A DNA stretch of 27,520 bases from Bdellovibrionales bacterium. Its GTDB lineage: Bacteria > Bdellovibrionota > Bdellovibrionia > Bdellovibrionales > UBA1609. Position 1 is the first letter of the stretch, and every line of letters starts with the position of its first letter. Below are positions 8,720-16,126 of this stretch, piece by piece. The translations under genes and the position numbers were made by a program. The notes under the pieces were generated by a model, which was not told where the DNA came from, searched no databases, and saw only the letters and a list, made by a program, of their open reading frames with translations. The DNA lies in contig JANQSX010000122.1 of the NCBI GenBank assembly GCA_028279085.1, positions 1 to 27,520 on the forward strand. Direction: 5' to 3'.

Positions 8720-9646
8720 CTAAGTAAAAGAATAGTCTAGATTAGCTCCTTTTAAAATTTTTAGAATCAGTGTGTTAAAATCAATACCATCGTATTTAGC
8801 CGATTTAGGTAACAGGGAATGCTCCGTTAGACCTGGTAATGTATTTAATTCAATCAGTAAAGGTTGAATATTATTTTTTATAATAAAATCAGCTCGTCCA
8901 TAACTTCCAATGGGTAAAATACTAGTCACATGATGCAATATTTTATCACATTGCTCAATTATATCTTTTCCCAAACGAGGAGGTAGGATATATTGTGTCT
9001 CATTTGATTCATATTTACTTTTATAATCATAAAAGCCTTCCTTTGGCACAATTTCTACAGGTGTCAGGTGTTTTCCTTCTAAAAAAGAGTAAGCTAATTC
9101 CATTCCTGTAATATAATTCTCCACTAGAATTTTCGTATCGTATTTAAGAGCTTTTTTTAAAGCCGGAATCCATTCACTTTGCACTTTGCAAATACTTATA
9201 CCTAAAGTGGATCCTTCTCTGGAAGGTTTTACTACTAATGGAAAAGGGATATTTAATTCCACTTCTTTTAATTTTTTATTTTCCACATTCAGATTTTGAT
9301 ACAGAGGAGTGGGAATACCATGTTGAAAAATATAATCTTTAAAAAAACATTTATCCATGCAAAGGGCACTGGCTAGCAATCCACTACCCGTATAAGGAAT
9401 TTTTAAATACTCACATATTCCCTGTACAGTGCCATCTTCCGCATACTTTCCATGAACAACCAGAAAAGCTATATCAGGTCTCAAATCGGATAGTTTATTT
9501 GCAAGATGTGCATCAGATTCCACAATGGTATAAGATATACCTAATTTATCAAAAGCTTTCGCCACTCCTGCGGCGGACATAAGGCTTACTTCCCTTTCAG
9601 CCCCTAATCCACCTTGAATAAGTGCTACTTTTTTTTTACTTACCAT
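8720..9646 (-). CDS. ddl: D-alanine--D-alanine ligase
   Basis: This cytoplasmic ATP-grasp enzyme joins two D-alanines for the peptidoglycan stem peptide. The 308-residue protein (start ATG at 9644-9646) has the family length. Motifs are QGGLGAEREVSLMSA (11-25), HGKYAEDGTVQG (65-76), YTGSGLLASALCMDK (85-99), KPSREGSTLGI, YDYKSKYES and the metal-binding IELNTLPGLTEHS. The Tyr-Lys-Tyr segment fits D-Ala rather than D-Lac specificity. The frame stays open to 9754, but that extension has no family similarity and overlaps the upstream secreted-protein gene. The chosen ATG overlaps the upstream stop codon (ATGGTAA, 7 nt), suggesting translational coupling. ftsQ follows by 10 nt. Confidence 0.96.
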   Translation of the reverse strand: MVSKKKVALIQGGLGAEREVSLMSAAGVAKAFDKLGISYTIVESDAHLANKLSDLRPDIAFLVVHGKYAEDGTVQGICEYLKIPYTGSGLLASALCMDKCFFKDYIFQHGIPTPLYQNLNVENKKLKEVELNIPFPLVVKPSREGSTLGISICKVQSEWIPALKKALKYDTKILVENYITGMELAYSFLEGKHLTPVEIVPKEGFYDYKSKYESNETQYILPPRLGKDIIEQCDKILHHVTSILPIGSYGRADFIIKNNIQPLLIELNTLPGLTEHSLLPKSAKYDGIDFNTLILKILKGANLDYSFT

Positions 9647-10116
9647 GTGCTGACTTGACCTTGAAGCCATGGAATACCATAAGAATAACATGTACAGTAT
9701 GTTCCAACCGGCCCAGGGTAGTTTGTATAACAATAAAATCCCCCATTTCGGCAAACATTACCAACAAAAGGAACAGGGGGGGAAACAATCACAGGAGGAG
9801 GAATAACTATATGAGGAGGATTAATGATTATGTTTGGACCATTTGATCCACATCCTACTTGCCCATGACGTCTCTTACATCTTCCATGCCCTCCATGTCC
9901 TCCATGGGCCAACTGTATTTCTTCACCTCTATCATCATTGTCATACTCTCCTCTTATCGCTTGTTCTTCACTGTCTTCATGTATAATACCTACCATTTCC
10001 TCCACAGGAGGTATATCCACCGGATCGACAAAATGCACTTCTTCCGTTTCAATATAATTAGCAAAAGTAAAACAAGAAAAAACAAACGAAAAGAAAACCA
10101 TAATTATTAATTTCAT
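9640..10116 (-). CDS. Small secreted His/Gly- and Cys-rich protein, first gene of the ddl-ftsQAZ run
   Basis: The 158-residue protein starts at the ATG at 10114-10116, with GAGGAG 6 nt upstream; the longer frame to 10179 lacks a Shine-Dalgarno and hides the signal peptide. It has a Sec signal peptide (core VFFSFVFSCFTFA), an acidic segment (EDSEEQAIRGEYDNDDRGEE), a Gly/His block (AHGGHGGHGRCKRRHG), a Pro/Val/Ile-rich stretch (NPPHIVIPPPVIVSPP) and a Cys/Tyr-rich end (CRNGGFYCYTNYPGPVGTY then CTC). The His block could bind metal. The tail resembles short Cys-rich tails of other small secreted proteins as far as I recall. No enzyme fold was recognised. The gene's stop overlaps the ddl start, tying it to the peptidoglycan/division operon. 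It is real by start, signal and coupling; its function is unknown. Confidence 0.78.
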   Translation of the reverse strand: MKLIIMVFFSFVFSCFTFANYIETEEVHFVDPVDIPPVEEMVGIIHEDSEEQAIRGEYDNDDRGEEIQLAHGGHGGHGRCKRRHGQVGCGSNGPNIIINPPHIVIPPPVIVSPPVPFVGNVCRNGGFYCYTNYPGPVGTYCTCYSYGIPWLQGQVSTW

Positions 10117-10147
10117 TTTTAACTCCTCTATTAATTTTTTAATGCTT

Positions 10148-10179
10148 ATTATATAATATATCACATCGAAAAAGAGCAA
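10148..10179 (-). promoter_or_regulatory. Candidate sigma-70-like promoter for the secreted protein-ddl-ftsQAZ run
   Basis: On the minus strand TTGCTC (10174-10179) is followed by TATATA at 18-nt spacing (10150-10155) and by a perfect TATAAT at 20-nt spacing (10148-10153). The start codon at 10116 lies about 30 nt further on, leaving room for a short leader with the GAGGAG site. AT-rich DNA makes such matches common. Confidence 0.38.
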
Positions 10180-10309
10180 ATATAAATAAAAAAAAGGAAA
10201 GAAGTGTACAATAAAGAGTGTATTTTTTTCATTTGTGTTTCTAAATTAGACAATTTTCCGCGTATAAACAGTTGGAATTTGTTTTTTCACACTCCATCTA
10301 TTTCAGATA

Positions 10310-11386
10310 TTAAATCCACTTCTTTTTTTTAAAAAGTATAAACATGCCTCCACCTACAGAAAAGAATAGAACCCAGATAAATAAATAACCGTATTTCCAA
10401 TTCAACTCAGGCATAAATTTGAAATTCATACCGTAAATGCCCACAATAAAAGTAAGTGGAATAAAAATAGCTGCAAAAATGGTTAAAACTTTCATAATTT
10501 CATTCATTTTACTGTTTATTGTATTTTGATAAAAATCCATAAGAGAAGTAGTGAGTTCATTATAGTAATCAATCACTTCAATAATTTGAATAGTATGATC
10601 TTGAATATCTTTGAAATAACGCAGACTTGTTGGTTCCACCCAGGGATGATTACTGATAATAATTTTATTTAAAGCCTCTTTAACAGGAAAAGCGGTTTTT
10701 CTTAAGTATAAAAATTCCCCTTTCAAAGATAAAATATCTACCGGATTGATTTTATTGACATTGGCGGTTACTTTTCCTTCCAGTTCTTCAAAATAATCTC
10801 CCATTTTTTCAAGAGTGACATAATATTGATCAATCATTAAATCTATTAATGAATAAAATAAATAATCGGCTTTTAAAGATCTGATTTTCCATATTGATTT
10901 TCTGAGTCGCTCTTTTACCGGTTCAAAAACATCACCTACTTTTTCCTGAAAGGAAAGTACAAATCCTTCCCCAAAAAAAATACTAGTTTGAGAAACGGCT
11001 ATATGTATCCTATTGTTTTTCTTTTCAGCAGAAACATACTTAATAATGGCAAATAACATATTATCCATTTCCTCCACTTTTGGTCGATGATCTGTGTTTA
11101 AAACATCCTCTAACCAAAGGCGATGAATACCAAATTGATTTCCAATTTCTTCAATAACCTTTTTATCGGATAAACCTTGAAATTCGATCCAGGTAATTTG
11201 ACTTTTATCCTTTACACTCTCAATGCATTTTTCAAAAGTAGCGGAATGAGATTCAAAAAAAGATTCTTGAGTATAGTTTATTAAGTTGATATTAATCTTC
11301 TCTTTATCTCCTGATTCACCAATATAAACCAAAGAACCAGGGTGGAGTCCCAAAACTTTTGTTCGTGTTTTTAAAAACCGAGCCAT
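10310..11386 (-). CDS. corA: CorA-family magnesium/cobalt transporter
   Basis: CorA forms a pentameric inner-membrane channel for Mg2+ (and Co2+). The 358-residue protein has a large cytoplasmic N-terminal part with the family-like LWLEDVLNTDHRPKVEE segment and a long stalk helix. Two C-terminal membrane helices follow (about 299-318 and 332-352). The pore signature YGMNF (GMN at 319-321) and the following MPEL loop are intact, and the C-terminus ends in a short basic tail. The ATG has AGAGGA 6 nt upstream. It is followed by the secreted protein-ddl cluster on the same strand but separated by 193 nt holding a candidate promoter. The upstream 228-nt gap is unusually long for this window and may carry a structured leader. 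Confidence 0.95.
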   Translation of the reverse strand: MARFLKTRTKVLGLHPGSLVYIGESGDKEKININLINYTQESFFESHSATFEKCIESVKDKSQITWIEFQGLSDKKVIEEIGNQFGIHRLWLEDVLNTDHRPKVEEMDNMLFAIIKYVSAEKKNNRIHIAVSQTSIFFGEGFVLSFQEKVGDVFEPVKERLRKSIWKIRSLKADYLFYSLIDLMIDQYYVTLEKMGDYFEELEGKVTANVNKINPVDILSLKGEFLYLRKTAFPVKEALNKIIISNHPWVEPTSLRYFKDIQDHTIQIIEVIDYYNELTTSLMDFYQNTINSKMNEIMKVLTIFAAIFIPLTFIVGIYGMNFKFMPELNWKYGYLFIWVLFFSVGGGMFILFKKKKWI

Positions 11387-11436
11387 AATATATCCTCTAA
11401 TTTATAAATAACCTGAGGACCGGAAAGTGCCAAGAA

Positions 11437-11485
11437 CAGTCATGTTAAGACTAAAGACTGGAGGAATACTGGTTTTTCTTATTCC
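11437..11485 (-). promoter_or_regulatory. Possible structured 5' leader upstream of corA
   Basis: In the 228-nt gap before corA, CAGTC (11437-11441) pairs with GACTG (11456-11460), and GGAATA (11463-11468) pairs with TATTCC (11480-11485). Two adjacent small hairpins ahead of a Mg2+ transporter could be a regulatory leader. I could not match it to a known Mg2+ riboswitch such as the M-box, and the stems are short. Confidence 0.2.
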
Positions 11486-11594
11486 CTTTATGAGAACCTT
11501 TTTAAAAATCGAATTTACACTAGAAAAACAGCTAAGGTGTTAGAAATGGAACCTGACTCTAAAATTTGAAAAAAATCCAGCTAAAATATAAAGT

Positions 11595-11618
11595 CTGAAT
11601 TTCATTTTTTTAATTCAG
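11595..11618 (-). terminator. Candidate terminator of the hydrolase gene
   Basis: A perfect 7-bp inverted repeat, CTGAATT and AATTCAG with a 10-nt loop, begins at the TGA stop of the hydrolase gene (11615-11617). On the minus strand it is followed by ACTTTATATTTT. The stem has only two GC pairs and the T-run is interrupted, so it may be a weak terminator. Confidence 0.35.
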
Positions 11619-12349
11619 GAAAAAATCTCTTTAAAAAATCTTAAGAGTTCATTCCAGGAGGCTACGTCCGCTTCTTTATTATAAGCCGTTGGAATATTAA
11701 ATTTCAGTCCATTTTCCGTAGCTTGCGGGTTTGTAAAACCATGTTGAGCTTTCGGATAACTGATAAATTTATAATCCACACCCGCAACATCCATTTCCTT
11801 TTTAAAATTTTGAACTTTCTCATCCGGAATCATAGAATCCGCTTCTCCATGACAAACCAATACTTTGGCTTTTACACTACCTGGCTTTATTATTGTACGA
11901 GGATCTAAATTGCCATGAAAACTAGCCACTCCCGTTACATCCGCACCCATACGCGCCAAATGTAAAGACAAAGCTCCCCCTAAACAATAACCGATAGAAG
12001 CTGTTTTAGTTGCATCCGCCTGCTTAAGATCCTTTAGCGCCTCTAAATAAGCCTTCATCCTTTCAGAAGTAGTATCCATATCGGAATAAAGAGCATTCAT
12101 TCTGGCAGCCGCTTCTTCAGCCGAGCTACCCACCCATCCTTCTCCATAAACATCTAAGGCTAAAGCACAATAACCCAACTCAGCTAATTGATGAGCACGA
12201 CCTTTTGTATGTTCTGTCAAACCCCAAAATTCAGGAATAACCAAAACACCTGGTTGAGGGCTTTCTTGTCCAGCTGGATAAGCCAGATAAGATTTTGATA
12301 TATGATCACCTAAATGCATAGTTAACAATTCTGTATGAACTTTACTCAT
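11615..12349 (-). CDS. Dienelactone hydrolase family protein
   Basis: This is an alpha/beta-hydrolase of the dienelactone hydrolase (carboxymethylenebutenolidase) family, probably cytoplasmic. The 244-residue protein has the nucleophile elbow GYCLGG (Cys122), Asp171 in GEADSMIP and His203 in AQHGF, which together make the Cys-Asp-His triad of this family. IPEFWGLTEHTKGRAHQLAE (39-58) is the typical N-terminal block. The start at 12347-12349 is chosen because GGAGG lies 6 nt upstream; a nearer-to-edge ATG at 12361 falls inside that ribosome site. No aromatic-degradation genes surround it, so the substrate is unknown. It is divergent from the glutamate-synthase-like gene. On the minus strand TTGATC (12402-12407) and TAATTT at 17 nt form a weak promoter back-to-back with that of the neighbour. 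By eye it is richer in GC than the flanking genes. Confidence 0.92.
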   Translation of the reverse strand: MSKVHTELLTMHLGDHISKSYLAYPAGQESPQPGVLVIPEFWGLTEHTKGRAHQLAELGYCALALDVYGEGWVGSSAEEAAARMNALYSDMDTTSERMKAYLEALKDLKQADATKTASIGYCLGGALSLHLARMGADVTGVASFHGNLDPRTIIKPGSVKAKVLVCHGEADSMIPDEKVQNFKKEMDVAGVDYKFISYPKAQHGFTNPQATENGLKFNIPTAYNKEADVASWNELLRFFKEIFS

Positions 12350-12409
12350 AATTTCCTCCAAAACAAAAAAGTTGTCTTAAATTACACCATTCAGATAACA
12401 GGATCAAGC

Positions 12410-12438
12410 TTTACACAAAAACCCTTTTTCTTTATTAT
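12410..12438 (+). promoter_or_regulatory. Promoter placing the transcription start at the next gene's ATG
   Basis: TTTACA (12410-12415), a 17-nt spacer and TATTAT (12433-12438) make a good sigma-70-like promoter. The ATG of the glutamate-synthase-like gene is at 12448, so transcription starting about 7 nt after the -10 box would leave almost no leader. No Shine-Dalgarno is visible before that ATG, which agrees with a leaderless mRNA. Confidence 0.5.
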
Positions 12439-12447
12439 AAAAATCAA

Positions 12448-13950
12448 ATGGTATTTTCAAATGAAAAAAAAATTAGCATCAATTTGGAAAAAATAGCCTT
12501 TTTTTTAAATAGATTTCTTTTATTACTTATGGTAGGTGCTGTCATCGCCGGTTTTTTTTGGAATAACAAATGGTACTGGTTAGCCGGTTTTACACTCATT
12601 CTTAACCTTTTTAATGTCTATTATTTATACATCCAAAAACAACACGCTCTGTTAGCTAACTTTGGTATTTTAGCTTTGTTTCGTTACTTGGTGGAAAGTA
12701 TCGGACCTGAGTTCAGACAATATCTGTATTCCAGTGATACAGAGGAAAAACCCTTTAATCGAATAGAAAGAGCGGATGTTTATAAAAAAGCAAAAAACAA
12801 AGAAAAATCATCCGCCTTTGGCTCCCTTTTAGACTTTGATGAAGCGGCTTTAAAACTTAAACATTCTTTTTACCCTGTTGATAAGAAAAAATTACAAACT
12901 TTTCGTGTGTGTTTTGGAGAAGAACGTCATTTGAAACAAACTTATACTATTAACAAAGCTATTATAATTGGGGGAATGAGTTATGGCGCTTTAGGAAAAA
13001 AAGCAATCCGAGCCTTATCTCGTGGAGCTAAAAAAGCGGGTATCCCATTAAACACAGGAGAGGGAGGGTACCCAAAATATCACCTCATGGATGGGGCTGA
13101 TTTGATTTTTCAAATAGGCACAGCCAAGTTCGGAGTCAGAAATGAAGATGGTTCTTTTAATCCCGATCTACTGGAAAAAATTTCCCGACACGAACAAATA
13201 AAAATGATTGAACTCAAATTTTCCCAGGGAGCCAAGCCAGGAAAAGGGGGACTGTTACCAAAAGAAAAAATTACAGAGGAGATCGCCGAACTGAGAGGTA
13301 TTCCATTAGGAAAGGATGTTATTTCGCCGGCTGGACACAAAGAATGTGTATCTGCTGAGTCCACCGTACGATTTATTAAAAAAATCCAGGAAATATCTTA
13401 TCTACCGGTGGGAATTAAATTTTGTTTGGGTTCTACCCGGGAAATGGGAGAGATGTTTATAGAAATGAAAAAACAGAATATATATCCTGACTACATTGCT
13501 ATAGATGGATCAGAAGGAGGTACTGGTGCTGCCCCCAAAACATTCATGGATGATCTAGGTTATCCTCTGTTCCCCGCTTTAGAGAAAATAATTGAGATTA
13601 TAAAAGAACACGCCGTGGAAAATAAATTCAAAATAATCACTTCCGGAAAACTTATCAGCGCCGGAAAACAAATGATGGCGCTTTGTATGGGTGCTTCCGC
13701 TATTTATACAGCTCGCGGTTTTATGTTAGCCTTAGGCTGTATACAAGCTCTCAGATGTAATAACAACACTTGCCCTGTGGGAATCACCACTCATTCTGAA
13801 AAACTACAACGTGGATTGGATATTGAAGAAAAATCCGAGCGAGTAAAAAATTATGCTTTAAATTTAGATTATCATCATTATGAAATGTTAGCAGCTATGG
13901 GTAAAACAAAATTTTCCGATTTGACCCGGAATAATTTGATTTTCCCTTAA
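12448..13950 (+). CDS. Membrane-anchored FMN-binding glutamate synthase family protein
   Basis: The 500-residue protein contains the FMN/2-oxoglutarate domain of the glutamate synthase large subunit, without the N-terminal glutaminase part. Landmarks are IIGGMSYGALGKKA, NTGEGGYPKYH, KFSQGAKPGKGGLLPKEK, SPAGHKEC and DGSEGGTGAAPKTF. Three cysteines (431, 437, 442; spacing C-x5-C-x4-C before PVGITTH) match the 3Fe-4S ligands of GltB. Two membrane helices (about 17-38 and 41-62) precede the domain, as in YerD-like stand-alone proteins. Related proteins are annotated as glutamate-synthase-like, but their physiological reaction is generally unclear, so no gltB symbol is given. No gltD-like partner is in the window. 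Transcription appears leaderless. A strong inverted repeat follows the stop. Confidence 0.92.
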   Translation: MVFSNEKKISINLEKIAFFLNRFLLLLMVGAVIAGFFWNNKWYWLAGFTLILNLFNVYYLYIQKQHALLANFGILALFRYLVESIGPEFRQYLYSSDTEEKPFNRIERADVYKKAKNKEKSSAFGSLLDFDEAALKLKHSFYPVDKKKLQTFRVCFGEERHLKQTYTINKAIIIGGMSYGALGKKAIRALSRGAKKAGIPLNTGEGGYPKYHLMDGADLIFQIGTAKFGVRNEDGSFNPDLLEKISRHEQIKMIELKFSQGAKPGKGGLLPKEKITEEIAELRGIPLGKDVISPAGHKECVSAESTVRFIKKIQEISYLPVGIKFCLGSTREMGEMFIEMKKQNIYPDYIAIDGSEGGTGAAPKTFMDDLGYPLFPALEKIIEIIKEHAVENKFKIITSGKLISAGKQMMALCMGASAIYTARGFMLALGCIQALRCNNNTCPVGITTHSEKLQRGLDIEEKSERVKNYALNLDYHHYEMLAAMGKTKFSDLTRNNLIFP

Positions 13951-13963
13951 AACATTGACCTCA

Positions 13964-13986
13964 TTTGAAAGTTCTCAACTTTCAAA
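13964..13986 (+). terminator. Perfect 10-bp inverted repeat after the glutamate-synthase-like gene
   Basis: TTTGAAAGTT and AACTTTCAAA flank a CTC loop 14 nt after the stop codon, followed by the pyrimidine-rich CTTCTTTTCCTT. The position and the T-rich follow-up suggest an intrinsic terminator. The low GC and exact symmetry also allow an operator for the downstream cupin gene. Confidence 0.5.
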
Positions 13987-14019
13987 CTTCTTTTCCTTAA
14001 GTTCAGTAAAAATCTTTTC

Positions 14020-14034
14020 TAGATTATCAATCTA
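14020..14034 (+). promoter_or_regulatory. Short palindrome upstream of the cupin gene
   Basis: TAGATT-ATC-AATCTA is a perfect 6-bp inverted repeat about 35 nt before the cupin ATG. It overlaps a -10-like TATGAT (14033-14038), although no good -35 box was found. It could be an operator, but it is short and AT-rich. Confidence 0.25.
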
Positions 14035-14069
14035 TGATAAATTCCCTCCTATAGATAGAGAGGTCAAAC

Positions 14070-14375
14070 ATGATTGTAAATCGCTGGCAAGCACCTGTAC
14101 TTCCAACAGAAACACAAATTTTAATGATTTTTGAGAGAGAAGGATTGAAACCGGTTGAAGAAATATATCATCCAGGAGAAGAAATAAAAGACCATCGCCA
14201 CCCCTTTGATGAAGTAAGAATGTTAGTTAAAGGCTCCTTATTGATCGACATAGCAGGAAATCGCCTGCTTCTTAGGGAAGGAGATAAGATAGTGATACCT
14301 TCTAACACTAGACATTCCAAAAAAGTACAGGGCGATAAACCTTGCATTTGTATATGCTCTTATAAAGCTTTTTAA
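14070..14375 (+). CDS. Small cupin-domain protein
   Basis: The 101-residue protein is a single conserved beta-barrel cupin. Metal-ligand residues of cupin motif 1 are visible as His42, His44 and Glu48 (DHRHPFDE), and motif 2 as His82 in PSNTRHS, with PGEEI and the EGDKIVIP turn between strands. A metal (Fe, Mn, Ni or Zn) is therefore likely bound. The enzyme or sensor role cannot be told from sequence. The C-terminus has CICIC. The start is supported by AGAGG 7 nt before the ATG. It stands alone between the glutamate-synthase-like gene (separated by a likely terminator) and the convergent ankyrin gene. Confidence 0.88.
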   Translation: MIVNRWQAPVLPTETQILMIFEREGLKPVEEIYHPGEEIKDHRHPFDEVRMLVKGSLLIDIAGNRLLLREGDKIVIPSNTRHSKKVQGDKPCICICSYKAF

Positions 14376-14463
14376 ATATTTCAATTTTATTTAAAAACAC
14401 TTCCTTTATTACCATAAGGCTTACCAAACAGAATAAAACGGCCGGTCTATTGCAGAGGTTTAT

Positions 14464-16053
14464 TCAAATACCACATTTAACTGTAGCTATTTTGAGTTTC
14501 TTATAGGAAGCCAAATCGGAAATCCCACGATACTCATCCGCGTAATCACTAGGAACACGATCTTGATCATCTTGAAGACAAGCATTAGCACCATATTGAA
14601 GCAGGATATTCACTATTTTTTTGTTATAACCCCACTGCACAGCTCTATGTAAAGGAGTTCTTTTTTGTTTATCCTGAATATTCAAATCCGCTTCGGCCTG
14701 AATTAACAAAGAAGCTAGTTTTTCTGTTTTATTAAAGGCGGCAGCCCAGTGTAAAGGAGCCTCCCCGTTCTTATTCTTCCTATTTACATTGACTCCTTTG
14801 GAAATTAACAGCTTTGTTCCTTTTAAAACAGAGCTGGATATTGTGTAATGTAAAGCTGTTTCCTTGTTCTGATTGACAGCATTGGAATCCGCCCCCAATA
14901 ATAGCAACTTCTCCAGTATAGCAACATTCTTATTTTGCTTAGCTGCTAAATGTAAAGCTGTATTACCATAATGATCCGCCTTGTTTATTTCCGCTCCTAG
15001 CTTAATCAACTGCATTAATACTTCCACATTGGTATTTTCCGCCGCTCCCCAATGTAAAGCTGTATTACCATCTTCATCTGTTAAATTAACATTCCACCCA
15101 TTTTTTACCAAAAACCGAATCATAGCCGGATTTTTATTACCAGAAGCAGCCTTATGTAAAGCTGTGCTTCCTCCCCGACCATTGAGAGCCGGATCAAATT
15201 TTTTAGAAAAAATAATGCCTTTTAATACCTCCGGATTTTTATTATGAGCCGCTCCCCATAATAAAGGAGTATCTTTATACTTATTTCTTGCATTAATATT
15301 TACGCCGGCATCAACAAGGGTTTTTACGATTTCAGGGTGAGGGTTAAAACCGGCAGCCCAGTGCAAAGCTGTACTGTTTTCTATATCACGGGCTTCCCTG
15401 TCCGCACCTTTTTCCAAAAGAAGCTTAATGACTTTTGGATTTTTATTTTTAGCGGCTGCTTTATGAAGTAAAGTTAATTGATTATTATTTGTAATATCCA
15501 CTTCTTTTATTCGGCTAAAAAACCATTCCAATAATTTGGTGCTTGGATTTTGTGCAGCAGCAGTGTGTAGAACACTATCTCCTTGATCATTTCGCACATT
15601 AATGTCCGCCCCGTATTTCACACTCAATTTCAACAAATCAACATCATCTGAAATTCTCATAATATAATGTAAAATTGTGTTTCCTTTTCCTATACTCAGA
15701 TTAACATTCGCCTTATTTTCAACTAAAATTCTGAACTTCCTTTTATCCGGAACAGCATAATATAAAGGACTCAATCCTTTTCTATCTAGAGCATTAACCT
15801 CTGCTCCTTTTTCTATCAATAAAGAGAGTATTTCCGGGTTAGAATTGTAAATAGCCGCATAATGAAGAACCGTGCCGGAATCTTTTCCAACTTTATGTAT
15901 AGATGAAGAATGAGCTAAATAAGCCAGCCATTTAGGATTTTGAATATACGCCACGGCCCAATGAATAGGGTGGTTAAAATAAGGGTGGATAGTGTGAAGA
16001 CAAAATATTCCTCCCACAAACAAACAAATCAATAAAAACGGAAAACCTTTCAT
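14464..16053 (-). CDS. Exported protein of about 14 ankyrin repeats
   Basis: The 529-residue protein starts with an N-terminal hydrophobic segment (MKGFPFLLICLFVGGIFC), a Sec signal or membrane anchor without a proper lipobox. From residue about 28 to the end it consists of ankyrin repeats of mostly 34 residues. I count about 14, recognised by recurring T-A-L-H-W-A-A, N-K-N-P-E-V, L-L-x-x-G-A-D-x-N-A blocks, the clearest being the TALHWAAGFNPHPE unit. The second and third repeats are degenerate, and the C-terminal unit (VPSDYADEYRG) is a cap. No enzymatic domain is present, so the role is probably protein binding in the periplasm or outside the cell. An AAGG lies 7 nt before the ATG. It is 73 nt downstream of the alanine dehydrogenase gene on the same strand, and it is convergent with the cupin gene. 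Confidence 0.9.
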   Translation of the reverse strand: MKGFPFLLICLFVGGIFCLHTIHPYFNHPIHWAVAYIQNPKWLAYLAHSSSIHKVGKDSGTVLHYAAIYNSNPEILSLLIEKGAEVNALDRKGLSPLYYAVPDKRKFRILVENKANVNLSIGKGNTILHYIMRISDDVDLLKLSVKYGADINVRNDQGDSVLHTAAAQNPSTKLLEWFFSRIKEVDITNNNQLTLLHKAAAKNKNPKVIKLLLEKGADREARDIENSTALHWAAGFNPHPEIVKTLVDAGVNINARNKYKDTPLLWGAAHNKNPEVLKGIIFSKKFDPALNGRGGSTALHKAASGNKNPAMIRFLVKNGWNVNLTDEDGNTALHWGAAENTNVEVLMQLIKLGAEINKADHYGNTALHLAAKQNKNVAILEKLLLLGADSNAVNQNKETALHYTISSSVLKGTKLLISKGVNVNRKNKNGEAPLHWAAAFNKTEKLASLLIQAEADLNIQDKQKRTPLHRAVQWGYNKKIVNILLQYGANACLQDDQDRVPSDYADEYRGISDLASYKKLKIATVKCGI

Positions 16054-16126
16054 ACCTACCTTTGTAAATAGATATAACCACCTTTTCTAGGTTATTCAAA
16101 AAATGACTATCTTCCAAGAACTAAGC

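Noticed and set aside
9647..9754. Upstream extension of ddl to 9754
   Set aside because: The extra 36 codons overlap the secreted-protein gene, show no Ddl similarity and lack a ribosome site.
11442..11543. Plus-strand mini-ORF of 33 codons in the corA upstream gap
   Set aside because: No Shine-Dalgarno, no recognisable protein and it runs antisense to the presumed corA leader.
14981..15247. Antisense ORF inside the ankyrin gene
   Set aside because: The repetitive ankyrin coding sequence produces open frames on the other strand; no start signal or family.
14464..16053. Possible CRISPR or tandem DNA repeat
   Set aside because: The periodicity is that of 34-codon ankyrin units with divergent DNA, not identical short repeats with spacers.
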